A stretch of 16,795 nt of DNA from Lichenicola sp964242425 (GTDB lineage: Bacteria; Pseudomonadota; Alphaproteobacteria; Acetobacterales; Acetobacteraceae), in assembly GCA_964242425.1 (NCBI GenBank), contig CAXTCK010000058.1:1-16795 (forward strand), read 5' to 3'. Positions within the stretch are counted from its first letter, which is position 1; every line of letters starts with the position of its first letter. Below, piece after piece: positions 7,916 to 15,358 of this stretch. The position numbers and the translations under genes are program-made. The notes below the pieces were generated by a model. It searched no databases. It was given only the letters and a program-made list of their open reading frames with translations, and had not been told where the DNA came from.

Positions 7916-7923
7916 CCCGGAGC

Positions 7924-9471
7924 ATGGCTGCCACCGGCTGCTTCGTCGGGATCGATCTTGGCACCTCCGCCTGCAAGGCGCTGGCGATCGACGGCAACGG
8001 AACCGTGCTGGCGCGGGCTTCCGCCGAGTATCCGCTGTCCACCCCCAGGCCGGGATGGGCGGAGCAGTCGCCGGCCGATTGGCAGCGGGGCTGCGACGAG
8101 GCGATGACGGTTCTGGTCGCGGCGCTGCCGCGGGGCAGCGCGGTGCAGGCGATCGGCCTGTCCGGGCAGATGCACGGGCTGGTGGCGCTGGACCGGAACG
8201 ACCAGGTGATCCGGCCGGCCATCCTGTGGTGTGACAACCGCACCGGCGCCCAGTGCGAAACGATCACCGAACGGGTGGGCGGTGCCGACGCCCTGCTCGG
8301 CCTGACCAGCAACCGGATGCTGCCAGGCTTCACCGGCGGCAAGATCGCCTGGCTGCGCGAGCACGAGCCGGACACGCTGGAACGGATGCGCCGCTTCCTG
8401 CTGCCCAAGGACGCGCTGCGCCTGGAGATGACCGGCGAGCACGCCACCGACGTGTCCGACGCGTCCGGCACCGGCCTGTTCGACGTGCGCGCGCGCGCCT
8501 GGTCGCAGCCGATGCTCGAAGCGGTGGGATTGTCGCCGGAGCAGGTGCCGACCGCGCTGGAGTCGCACGAGGTCAGCGGCCGGCTGCGTGCGGACACGGC
8601 GGCGCGCTGGGGCCTGCCGCCAGGCCTGCCGGTGGTGGCGGGCGGCGGGGATTCGGTGATCCAGACCACCTCCATGGGCGTGATCGACCCGGGCGTGGTG
8701 GGCATCACGGTCGGCACCGCCGGCCTGGTCGGCGCCAGCGCCGCGTCCTGCCCGGACAACCCTGGGGCGCTGCTGCAGGTGTCGTGCGGCAACGCGCCCG
8801 GCCGCTGGCACGTGATGGGGGTCACCCTGAACGGCGGCGGGGCGTTCCAATGGTGGCGGGACGCCTTGTCGCCGCTGCCGAACGGTGCTCCCGGCTTCGA
8901 CGAGATCGTGGCGATGGCGCAGCAGGCGCCGGCGGGAGCAGGCGGCCTGCTGTTCTTGCCGTTCCTGATGGGCGAGCGCTGCCCGCACGTGGCGCCGACC
9001 GGGCGCGGCGCCTTTGTCGGCCTCGCCCGCGGCCACGACCTGCGCCACATGAGCCGCGCGGTGATGGAAGGCGTGCTGCTGAACATCCGCTCGATCCTGG
9101 ATCTGGTGGCGGCATCGGGCGTCCGGTGGCAGTCGCTTCGGGTGTCCGGCGGCGCCACCGCCTCGCCGGCCTGGCTGCAGATGCTGGCCGACGTGTCGGG
9201 GCAGGAAGTGGCGACCGTCACCGGGGCGGTCGAGGGCGGAGCCTATGGCGCGGCCCTGCTCGCCGGCGTCGGCAGCGGGCACTGGTCCTCGCTGGACGAG
9301 GCGGCGCAGGCGATCAGGATCACCGGCACCACGCGGCCCTGCGCGCCGTCGGCGGCGGTCTATGACCGGCTGCACCCGATCCACGCGTCGTTGTTCCAGG
9401 CGCTCGGGAATGCCAACGCGGCGCTGGCGGCGCTGGAAGCCGGCATGGTGCCGACGGGAGCAGGTTCATGA
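7924..9471 (+). CDS. xylB: Xylulokinase (FGGY-family carbohydrate kinase)
   Basis: ATP-dependent phosphorylation of D-xylulose or a close ketopentose, feeding the pentose phosphate pathway together with RpiA. It has 515 residues, near the size of E. coli XylB. Motifs follow XylB closely: phosphate-binding GIDLGTSACKAL (9-20), IGLSGQMHGLV (77-87), RPAILWCDNRTG (97-108), LLPKDALRLEMTG (159-171), the likely catalytic D243 in VVAGGGDSV, and late FLPFLMGERCPH. In XylB the motif after the catalytic Asp reads GGGDNAAG; here it is GGGDSVIQ, so substrate preference may differ (ribulose, for example). ATG 7924 is 8 bp after the ALDH stop, with a GGAG almost touching the start, a poor Shine-Dalgarno spacing that suggests translational coupling. 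It overlaps the next gene by 4 bases. Confidence 0.87.
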   Translation: MAATGCFVGIDLGTSACKALAIDGNGTVLARASAEYPLSTPRPGWAEQSPADWQRGCDEAMTVLVAALPRGSAVQAIGLSGQMHGLVALDRNDQVIRPAILWCDNRTGAQCETITERVGGADALLGLTSNRMLPGFTGGKIAWLREHEPDTLERMRRFLLPKDALRLEMTGEHATDVSDASGTGLFDVRARAWSQPMLEAVGLSPEQVPTALESHEVSGRLRADTAARWGLPPGLPVVAGGGDSVIQTTSMGVIDPGVVGITVGTAGLVGASAASCPDNPGALLQVSCGNAPGRWHVMGVTLNGGGAFQWWRDALSPLPNGAPGFDEIVAMAQQAPAGAGGLLFLPFLMGERCPHVAPTGRGAFVGLARGHDLRHMSRAVMEGVLLNIRSILDLVAASGVRWQSLRVSGGATASPAWLQMLADVSGQEVATVTGAVEGGAYGAALLAGVGSGHWSSLDEAAQAIRITGTTRPCAPSAAVYDRLHPIHASLFQALGNANAALAALEAGMVPTGAGS

Positions 9472-10124
9472 AGGCGATCGTGTTCGACCTGGACGGCACT
9501 CTGGTCGACAGCGCGCCGGACATCGCCGCCGGCATCAACCGCATGCTGGCCGACTACAACCTGCCGCCGCGGGACGTCCGGGCGATCGAGCGCCTCACCG
9601 GCGAAGGGGCCAGCGTATTGGTGGAGAAGGTGTACGCCGAGATCGGGATGACAGTGGATGCCGCCCGGATCGAGACCGACACCGCCCGCTACCTCGCCTA
9701 TTATCAGGAACGTCCGGTGGTAGGCTCCACGCTCTACGCCGACGCGGCCACGGCATTGCCGCTGCTGCGGCGCGCCGGCCTGCGGATCGGGGTCTGCACC
9801 AACAAGGTGCAGGTGCTGGCGGAGGTGGTGCTGAACCATCTGGACGTCGGCCAGCACGTCGACGTGGTGGTCGGCTCCGACACCACAGCCTTTCGCAAGC
9901 CGCACCCGGCGCCGCTGCTGTATACGCTGGACGCGCTGGGGGTGGGCACGCGGGACGTGACCTTCGTGGGCGACACCGTGATCGACCGCGACTGCGCCGC
10001 CGCGGCCGGGGTGGCGTGCCGGATCGTCGACTGGGGCACCGGACGGCTGGTGCAGGTGCCTGACGCAACGCGGCTGCGCCGCTTCGCCGACTTGCTGCCG
10101 GGTGCGACTGTTCCAGATGTCTGA
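9468..10124 (+). CDS. HAD-family phosphatase, phosphoglycolate-phosphatase-like
   Basis: Mg2+-dependent phosphatase for a small phosphorylated metabolite. Residues 5-14 are VFDLDGTLVD, with nucleophile D7 and general acid D9. Motif II is T111 in VCTNK, motif III is K144 in FRKPHP, and motif IV is VGDTVIDRD (D169 and D173). An alpha-helical cap lies between motifs I and II (about 16-80), the C1 cap layout of Gph and beta-phosphoglucomutase-like enzymes. The protein has 218 residues. It starts inside the kinase stop (ATGA) and ends inside the regulator. In this setting it may clear phosphoglycolate or a dead-end sugar phosphate; this is inferred from the neighbours. Confidence 0.85.
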   Translation: MKAIVFDLDGTLVDSAPDIAAGINRMLADYNLPPRDVRAIERLTGEGASVLVEKVYAEIGMTVDAARIETDTARYLAYYQERPVVGSTLYADAATALPLLRRAGLRIGVCTNKVQVLAEVVLNHLDVGQHVDVVVGSDTTAFRKPHPAPLLYTLDALGVGTRDVTFVGDTVIDRDCAAAAGVACRIVDWGTGRLVQVPDATRLRRFADLLPGATVPDV

Positions 10125-10971
10125 AGCGCCGACCCACCTGCTCACCGCCCTGGCGCAGGCGCGCCACGGCCTGAGCCGGGCCGAGACCCGCCTGGCTGAC
10201 GTCGTGCTGCGCCAGCCCGAGGCTGTGATCACGATGAGCATGACCGACCTCAAGCAGATGGCCGCGGTCAGCGATCCCACCATCATGCGCTTCTGCCGGC
10301 GCCTGGGCTGCGTCGGCTACGCCGAGTTCAAGGTCCGCCTCGCCCAGGGGCTGGCGCCGCAGCCACCGTTCAGCCACCAGCCGATCACCAACGGCGACAC
10401 CGTGTCCGACGCGACGGGCAAGCTGCTCAGCAACTCGGTGAACGCGATCCGCCGCTTCGCCGACGATCTTGACCCGCAGGCGGTGGAAACGGCCGCCGAC
10501 TGCCTGCTGAAGGCGAGGAACACCTTCCTGTTCGCGCTGGGCCTGTCCGAGACGGTGGCGTTCGACGCCGAGCACAAGCTGTTCCGGCTTGGCATACGCT
10601 GCCGGCTGGTACTGGAAGCCAACCGGCAGTCACAGCTCGCATCCACGTTGGGAGCGGACGAGCTGGTCGTGTTCTTTTCCCACTCCGGCGACACCCGTAC
10701 CCTGGTCGCGGCGGCGCTGGCCGCGCGCCGCAGCGGCGCCACCACCGTGGCGCTGACCGCGCCGGGCTCGCACTTGGCGCGCGCCTGCGACGTCGTGGTC
10801 GGCCTGCCGCGCTATGAGCACAGCGAGATCTACACCCCGCTCACCGCACGGCTGAACCACTTCCTGGTGGTCAACATGCTGGTGGTCGCGGTCGGGCTGA
10901 AGCAGAAGCGGACGATGCCCGAAAGCCTCACCGCCCTTGAGCCCTGGTTGACCGAGAAGTTCATCGATTGA
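10117..10971 (+). CDS. RpiR/MurR-family transcriptional regulator (HTH plus SIS)
   Basis: DNA-binding regulator that senses a phosphosugar. The N-terminal HTH_6 domain spans about residues 1-78, with the recognition region MTDLKQMAAVSDPTIMRFCR (42-61). The C-terminal SIS domain spans about 125-255 and includes FFSHSGDT (186-193), the loop that binds sugar phosphates in the family. It has 284 residues from ATG 10117, which overlaps the phosphatase stop by 8 bases; a GTG at 10102 is an alternative start. No good Shine-Dalgarno is visible, so translation probably depends on the upstream gene. It is the only specific regulator in the window, so it is the best candidate for the dyads at 486-500 and 546-560, in a feedback loop with a pathway phosphosugar as effector. 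Whether it represses or activates is not evident. Confidence 0.92.
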   Translation: MSEAPTHLLTALAQARHGLSRAETRLADVVLRQPEAVITMSMTDLKQMAAVSDPTIMRFCRRLGCVGYAEFKVRLAQGLAPQPPFSHQPITNGDTVSDATGKLLSNSVNAIRRFADDLDPQAVETAADCLLKARNTFLFALGLSETVAFDAEHKLFRLGIRCRLVLEANRQSQLASTLGADELVVFFSHSGDTRTLVAAALAARRSGATTVALTAPGSHLARACDVVVGLPRYEHSEIYTPLTARLNHFLVVNMLVVAVGLKQKRTMPESLTALEPWLTEKFID

Positions 10972-10985
10972 AGGAGCATCCCCTC

Positions 10986-11702
10986 ATGCAGCCGTCCAAG
11001 CCGCAGGACCAAGCCAAGCTCGCCGCCGGCCGCAAGGCGATCGAGACCTATCTCGTCGACGGCATGCGCATCGGCCTCGGCTCCGGCACCACCTCGCACT
11101 GGTTCGTACGCGCGCTGGGCGAGAAGGTGCGCGACGGTTTCGACATCGCCGGCGTGCCGACCTCCACCGCCACCCGCGACCTGGCGCGCGAGGTCGGCGT
11201 GCCGCTGCTCGACCTCAACGACGTGGTGGAGCTCGACCTCACCATCGACGGCGCCGACGAGATCGACCGCGCCGGGCGCATGATCAAGGGCGGCGGCGCC
11301 TGCCTGCTGTGGGAGAAGATGGTGGCGCGCGTGTCGCGCCGGATGGTGGCGGTGGTGGACGACGGCAAGGTGGTGGACACGCTGGGGCGGTATCCGCTGC
11401 CGGTCGAGGTGATCCGCTTCGGCTGGCGCTCCACCGGGCGCGAGCTGCAGAAGCTGTTCGACCGCTTCGGGCATCACGACGTGCCGATGACCCTGCGCGG
11501 CGGCGAGGCCAACCCGGTGGTCACCGACAGCGGCCACTACATCCTGGACTGGCAGCTCGATCGCATCACCGACCCCGACGGGCTGGCGCCGTTGTTCAAC
11601 GAGATCCCCGGCGTGGTCGAGCACGGCCTGTTCGTCGGCATCGCCCATGAGATGGTGATCGGCCACGCCGACGGCAGCGGCGAGGTGATCCGGCTCGATT
11701 GA
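10986..11702 (+). CDS. rpiA: Ribose-5-phosphate isomerase A
   Basis: Interconverts ribulose 5-phosphate and ribose 5-phosphate, linking the catabolic route to the pentose phosphate pathway. It has 238 residues from ATG 10986, with AAGGAG (10971-10976) 9 bases upstream; a TTG at 10968 is less likely. Signature blocks of RpiA are GLGSGTTS (30-37), DLTIDGADEID (84-94), KGGGACLLWEKMVA (101-114) with the catalytic acidic residue E110, and a late IPGVVEHGLF. It lies 14 bp after the RpiR-type regulator, in line with the RpiR family's known association with ribose-phosphate isomerases. It may be a second, pathway-dedicated copy beside a housekeeping gene elsewhere, which cannot be seen here. Confidence 0.93.
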   Translation: MQPSKPQDQAKLAAGRKAIETYLVDGMRIGLGSGTTSHWFVRALGEKVRDGFDIAGVPTSTATRDLAREVGVPLLDLNDVVELDLTIDGADEIDRAGRMIKGGGACLLWEKMVARVSRRMVAVVDDGKVVDTLGRYPLPVEVIRFGWRSTGRELQKLFDRFGHHDVPMTLRGGEANPVVTDSGHYILDWQLDRITDPDGLAPLFNEIPGVVEHGLFVGIAHEMVIGHADGSGEVIRLD

Positions 11703-11734
11703 CGAACAAGGCGGCAACCGGGTTGGAGGACGAG

Positions 11735-12505
11735 ATGTATCTGCAGAAGCATGATCTGTCGGGCAGGACCGCCGTGGTGACGGGTGCTGCCCGTGGCATC
11801 GGCTTCGCCTGTGCCCAGGCTTTGGGAGAGGCCGGAGCCCGCGTTCTCGTGACCGACCTCGACGAAGCAGCGGCGCAGGCGTCGGCCGGACAGATCGCGG
11901 GACAAGGTGTCGAGGCCTATGCGTTCCGGCTCGACGTTTCCGATCCGAAGGCGGTACGCGCCCTGGCCACATCCTTGAACGAGCGCTTCGGCACGGTCGA
12001 CATCCTGGTCGCCAATGCCGGCATCGTGCGGGGCGGCAAGGCGGAAGATGTGGAAGACGACGACTGGCGCGCGGTGATCGAGATCAACCTCAACGGCGTG
12101 TTCTGGAGCTGCCGCGAGTTCGGCCGCGCGATGCTGGAGCGCGGGCGCGGCGCCATCGTCACCATCGGCTCCATGTCCGGCGAGATCGTCAACAAGCCGC
12201 AGGAGCAGTCGTCCTATAACGCGGCCAAGGCGGGGGTACACCACCTCACGCGCACCCTGGCGGCGGAATGGGGCGGGCGCGGCGTGCGCATCAACGCGGT
12301 GGCGCCGACCTATATCGACACCCCGCTGACCCGGTTCGGCATGGAGGATCCGGTGCTGAAGCAGGCCTGGCTGTCGATGACGCCGATGGGGCGGGTCGGC
12401 CGCCCGGACGAGGTCGCCTCAGTGGTTGCGTTCCTGGCCTCGGACGCGTCCAGCCTGATGACCGGCAGCATCGTCCTAGCCGATGGCGGATACACCTGCT
12501 GGTGA
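11735..12505 (+). CDS. Short-chain dehydrogenase/reductase, probable sugar alcohol or sugar dehydrogenase
   Basis: NAD(P)-dependent oxidoreductase of the classical SDR type, 256 residues. ATG 11735 is chosen for the GGAGGA at 11725-11730; a TTG at 11699 overlapping the rpiA stop is rejected. Motifs are TGAARGIG (16-23), NAG (94-96), catalytic S148, and YNAAK with Y161 and K165. D41 at the end of the second beta strand (VLVTDLD) favours NAD+ over NADP+. The C-terminal LADGGYTCW is typical of polyol and gluconate dehydrogenases. In this operon it could oxidise a pentitol to a ketopentose for the kinase, or a pentose to its lactone as Caulobacter XylB dehydrogenase does. It is the last gene of the operon, and codon usage looks like its neighbours. 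Confidence 0.88.
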   Translation: MYLQKHDLSGRTAVVTGAARGIGFACAQALGEAGARVLVTDLDEAAAQASAGQIAGQGVEAYAFRLDVSDPKAVRALATSLNERFGTVDILVANAGIVRGGKAEDVEDDDWRAVIEINLNGVFWSCREFGRAMLERGRGAIVTIGSMSGEIVNKPQEQSSYNAAKAGVHHLTRTLAAEWGGRGVRINAVAPTYIDTPLTRFGMEDPVLKQAWLSMTPMGRVGRPDEVASVVAFLASDASSLMTGSIVLADGGYTCW

Positions 12506-12605
12506 AGCCTCCGAAGGTATCGGCAGGGGTACGGGGATCGACCCGGCATCCTTCGCTTATCGGGTCGGACGCCGGTTCGACGCGGCGATCACCTGTGTTT
12601 CCTGT

Positions 12606-13439
12606 TCAGGGTCGACGGACGGCCTTGAACGTTTCGACGTGCCGGGTCATGGCGATCTCGGTCGGCAGCCGTTCCATGCTGCTGGCGCCGTAGAACCCGG
12701 CGCAGTGCGTGCTGCGCTCCAGCACGAAGCGCATGTCGTCCGGGCTCGACACCGGGCCGCCATGCGCGATCACGATCACGTCCGAGCGGACGCGCTTGGC
12801 CGCCTCCCCCCATTCGTCGATCAGCGACACCGACTGGTCGAGCGACTTGGTGGTGGTGGCGCCGATCATGCCGCCGCTGGTGACGCCGAGATGGGCGACG
12901 ATCAAGTCGGCACCGGCTTCCGCCATCGCCACCGCCTCGTCGGCATTGAACACATAGGGCGTGGTCAGCAGGTCGAGCGCATGCGCTTCGCGGATCATGT
13001 CGACCTCGGTCGCATAGTTGATCCCGGTTTCCTCCAGGCTGACGCGGAAGGTGCCGTCGATGATGCCGACGGTGGGAAAATTCTGCACGCCGGAAAAGCC
13101 GAGTTCCTTCAGCCGGCGCAGGAACACCGGCATGATGACGAACGGGTCGGTACCGTTCACGCCGGCGATCACCGGTGTGTGCTTCACCACCGGCAGGATC
13201 TCGCCTGCCATTTCCAGCACGATGTCGTTGGCGTTGCCGTAGGCGAGCAGGCCGGCGGAGGACGCGCGCCCGGCCATGCGGTAGCGGCCGGAGTTGTAGA
13301 CGATGATGAGGTCGATCCCGCCCGCCTCCTCGCACCGGGCGGACAGGCCGGTGCCGGCGCCGCCGCCGACGATGGGGACGCCGCGCCGGACCATGTCCTG
13401 CAGCCGCTCGACGATCACCCGACGCTCGATGGCAGCCAT
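12606..13439 (-). CDS. Phosphoenolpyruvate hydrolase-family TIM-barrel protein (Tm-1 C-terminal-like)
   Basis: Member of the TIM-barrel family annotated as 'phosphoenolpyruvate hydrolase' (PF09370, also called TIM-barrel signal transduction protein). The true reaction is not established to my knowledge. It has 277 residues from ATG 13439, preceded on its strand by GGAAGGGG at 6 bases. Family-typical blocks are GVPIVGGGAGTGLSARCEE (20-38), DLIIVYNSGRYRMAGR (43-58), NFPTVGIIDGTFR (120-132) and ADLIVAHLGVTSGG (177-190). The barrel pattern of hydrophobic strands ending in Gly or Asp is clear. It lies 16 bp downstream of the UPF0261 gene. In the tomato Tm-1 protein, a UPF0261 domain is followed by a domain of this type, so the two bacterial products probably act together. 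It is convergent with the SDR gene. Confidence 0.82.
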   Translation of the reverse strand: MAAIERRVIVERLQDMVRRGVPIVGGGAGTGLSARCEEAGGIDLIIVYNSGRYRMAGRASSAGLLAYGNANDIVLEMAGEILPVVKHTPVIAGVNGTDPFVIMPVFLRRLKELGFSGVQNFPTVGIIDGTFRVSLEETGINYATEVDMIREAHALDLLTTPYVFNADEAVAMAEAGADLIVAHLGVTSGGMIGATTTKSLDQSVSLIDEWGEAAKRVRSDVIVIAHGGPVSSPDDMRFVLERSTHCAGFYGASSMERLPTEIAMTRHVETFKAVRRP

Positions 13440-13455
13440 TCTCATCCCCTTCCGA

Positions 13456-14673
13456 TCAACGCTGCATATAATCGTGCAGCCGGCGCGCCATGGCCACCGC
13501 GAAACCGGGATCGTTGATGTGCGCATCCGACCACACAAGCTCGATACGGGGATCGAGCTCGTTGTCGATCGCTTCGACCAGGGCACGATCGGCTTCCGGG
13601 TCGTGGAACACCTCGCCGGGGCATGCGATCGTGGACACGCCGCCGAGCGGGACGAACAACGCCACAGGCCCTGTCGCCGCGTTTAGCTTGCGCGCGATCG
13701 TACGGCCGAGCGCCGCTGTCTCGGACGCATCAGTGCGCATCAGCGTGACCATCGCGTTGTGCCGGTAAAGGCGGCGGCCGCGGAAGCGCTCCGGCACGTC
13801 ATCGGGCGGGCCCCAGTTCACCATGTCGAGCGCGCCCAGCGAGACCACCTGCGGGATGCCCAGCCGGCCGGCGGCCTCGAGCCGGTCCGGGCCGGCGGAC
13901 AGGCGGCCGCCCACCAGCTCGTCGGCGAGCTCGGTGGTGGTCAGGTCGAGGCAGCCGCGCACGATGCCGTCCTGCACCAGCTTCTCCATGGCGCGGCCGC
14001 CGGCGCCGTTGGCGTGGAACACCAGCACCTCGTGTCCCACCGTCTCCAGCCAGCGCCGCGCCGCGTCGGCCGCCGGCGTGGTGACGCCGAACATGGTGAT
14101 CGCGACTACCGACGCCGATGGCCGGACCGGACCCAGCCGCTCGAAGCGCTGCGCCATCGCCGCCATCGCGGTCGCGGCGTTGTCGAGCACCCGGCGGGTG
14201 ATCGTGTTCAACCCGGCGATGTCGAGCACGGGGAACTGCATGGCGATGTCGGACACGCCGACATAGGGTGCCACGTCGCCGGCGGCGATCGTCGAGACCA
14301 TCAGCTTCGGCAGGCCGATCGGCAGCGCGCGCATCGCCGTGGTCGCGATCGACGATCCGCCGGAGCCGCCGGCGGCGAGCACGCCGTGCAGCCGCCCCGA
14401 CGCATGCAGTTCCAGCGCGAGCGCGGCAGTGCCGTTCGCCATCGCGATCAGGGCACGCCCGCGATCGTTGCCGGCGACAAGCGCGTCGATCGTCACCCCG
14501 GCTCGTCGGGCGATCTCTTCGCGCGAAACGTTCGCCGCGACCGTAGCCGGACCGGACACGCCAACATCGGCCAGCACGACGTCGCAGCCGAATTCCAGAA
14601 GGCGGTCGCGCAGGAACGCGTATTCCTCGCCCTTGGTGTCGAGCGTCCCGGGCAGCAGAACGGTCGCCGTCAT
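13456..14673 (-). CDS. Tm-1-like ATP-binding protein (UPF0261)
   Basis: UPF0261 family protein, 405 residues, homologous to the N-terminal part of the tomato Tm-1 resistance protein. The family is known to bind nucleotide; its bacterial role is unknown. The N-terminus reads LLPGTLDTKGEEYAFLRDRL, the hallmark start of the family. A glycine-rich loop, LAAGGSGGSSIATTAMRALP, follows at 99-118, and STIAAGDVAPYVGVSDI at 127-143. A second Rossmann-like half begins near SVVAITMFGVTTPAADAA. ATG 14673 agrees with the family N-terminus, although the Shine-Dalgarno (AGGTG) is weak. It lies 21 bp from the cupin gene upstream and 16 bp from the TIM-barrel gene downstream, so all three should be one transcript. 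Confidence 0.85.
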   Translation of the reverse strand: MTATVLLPGTLDTKGEEYAFLRDRLLEFGCDVVLADVGVSGPATVAANVSREEIARRAGVTIDALVAGNDRGRALIAMANGTAALALELHASGRLHGVLAAGGSGGSSIATTAMRALPIGLPKLMVSTIAAGDVAPYVGVSDIAMQFPVLDIAGLNTITRRVLDNAATAMAAMAQRFERLGPVRPSASVVAITMFGVTTPAADAARRWLETVGHEVLVFHANGAGGRAMEKLVQDGIVRGCLDLTTTELADELVGGRLSAGPDRLEAAGRLGIPQVVSLGALDMVNWGPPDDVPERFRGRRLYRHNAMVTLMRTDASETAALGRTIARKLNAATGPVALFVPLGGVSTIACPGEVFHDPEADRALVEAIDNELDPRIELVWSDAHINDPGFAVAMARRLHDYMQR

Positions 14674-14694
14674 GCCGGCACCTGCTGGCTGTCG

Positions 14695-15120
14695 TCAGCG
14701 GTCGCGGTCACGCGCAGGCGCCGCCACACGGGAGCCCGGGATCTCGCGCGCAAGCCCTTCCGCGCCGGGCGGTGAGTACACCACGAAAAGGGTAAGCGGT
14801 CCGGTTCCGGTGTTCAGCGTCGAATGGAAGCGGTCGGCCGGCACGTGGATGGTGCTGCCGGGCCGGACCGGGAACACGATCGGCACGCCGGCCGGATCCT
14901 CTACCATCTGCTCACCTTCGCCGGCTACAACGAACAGAATCTCTTCCGCCCCAAGATGGTTGTGGCGCGTGTGGCCGAGCCCCGGATGCATTGTGACGAC
15001 GCCGGCACCCAGACCGCAGCCAGCATTGATCAAGGGCGAACAGGTCACGTTGAAACGCCCCCAATCGAAAATCACCGTTTCTACCTCGTCGGGATCAGAA
15101 ACAAGATACGGCTTGGCCAT
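14695..15120 (-). CDS. Small cupin-domain protein
   Basis: Single-domain cupin of 141 residues, probably a metal-binding enzyme or a sensor of a small ligand. Cupin motif 1 is GHTRHNHLGAEEILFVVAGE (49-68), with metal ligands H53, H55 and E59 or E60. Motif 2 is PADRFHSTLNTG (94-105), with H99. The start is taken as ATG 15120, because a strong AAGGAAGG lies just before it. An in-frame ATG at 15144 would place that ribosome binding site inside the gene. It heads the three-gene minus-strand module. Cupins of this kind are often sugar-acid or keto-acid isomerases or epimerases in catabolic loci, but no specific activity can be claimed here. Confidence 0.82.
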   Translation of the reverse strand: MAKPYLVSDPDEVETVIFDWGRFNVTCSPLINAGCGLGAGVVTMHPGLGHTRHNHLGAEEILFVVAGEGEQMVEDPAGVPIVFPVRPGSTIHVPADRFHSTLNTGTGPLTLFVVYSPPGAEGLAREIPGSRVAAPARDRDR

Positions 15121-15148
15121 GCGAAAGCTTCCTTCCTTGCGCATTTAC

Positions 15149-15177
15149 ATTATCGGTCACGTTTGAAGAAAGGGGAA
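15149..15177 (-). promoter_or_regulatory. Weak candidate promoter for the cupin module
   Basis: On the minus strand, GATAAT (15149-15154) is a good -10 match and is preceded at 17 bp by TTCCCC (15172-15177), a poor -35. It would give a leader of roughly 20 bases before the ATG at 15120. The dyad core TAGAAAAACTA found at the main operon is absent here, so the two units may be controlled separately. Confidence 0.25.
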
Positions 15178-15298
15178 GGCAATGCCCACTTGATCTGTCC
15201 TGCGACCTCCGGCAAGCATCTTGTGTAGGTCGTCGTGATTGGGCCGTTCGATACGTAGTTGCCAGAAGCACGGCTCTTGGGTCCGGGCTCTCGACAGC

Positions 15299-15321
15299 GG
15301 ATTTCGTAGGACGCGAAATCC
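15299..15321. repeat. Perfect 8-bp inverted repeat with 7-base loop
   Basis: GGATTTCG (15299-15306) and CGAAATCC (15314-15321) are exact reverse complements separated by TAGGACG. It lies about 180 bp upstream of the cupin start and about 40 bp before the helicase-like fragment. No T-run follows on either strand, so an intrinsic terminator is unlikely. An operator or a remnant of a mobile element end is possible. Confidence 0.7.
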
Positions 15322-15358
15322 TGTTCATGATGTTCCTGTTTCTCGACTTTTCTTGACC

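Noticed and set aside
6979..7923. In-frame upstream extension of the xylulokinase reading frame
   Set aside because: It overlaps the ALDH almost entirely and is Arg/Gly-rich nonsense. The kinase family N-terminus begins a few residues after ATG 7924.
7873..9384. Minus-strand open frames opposite the xylulokinase
   Set aside because: Antisense shadows of a gene with clear FGGY motifs.
12506..12605. Possible bidirectional terminator between the convergent units (CGAAGG at 12512-12517 and CCTTCG at 12550-12555)
   Set aside because: The 6-bp arms are 32 bases apart and no T-run follows on either strand, so it is not a credible intrinsic terminator.
12483..13517. Plus-strand open frame (344 codons) across the TIM-barrel gene
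   Set aside because: The minus strand has the conserved TIM-barrel protein with a good ribosome binding site. The + strand product is His/Asp/Arg-rich and featureless.
13759..14775. Plus-strand open frame (338 codons) across the UPF0261 gene
   Set aside because: It is antisense to a full-length conserved UPF0261 protein and has a repetitive Arg/His/Gly composition.
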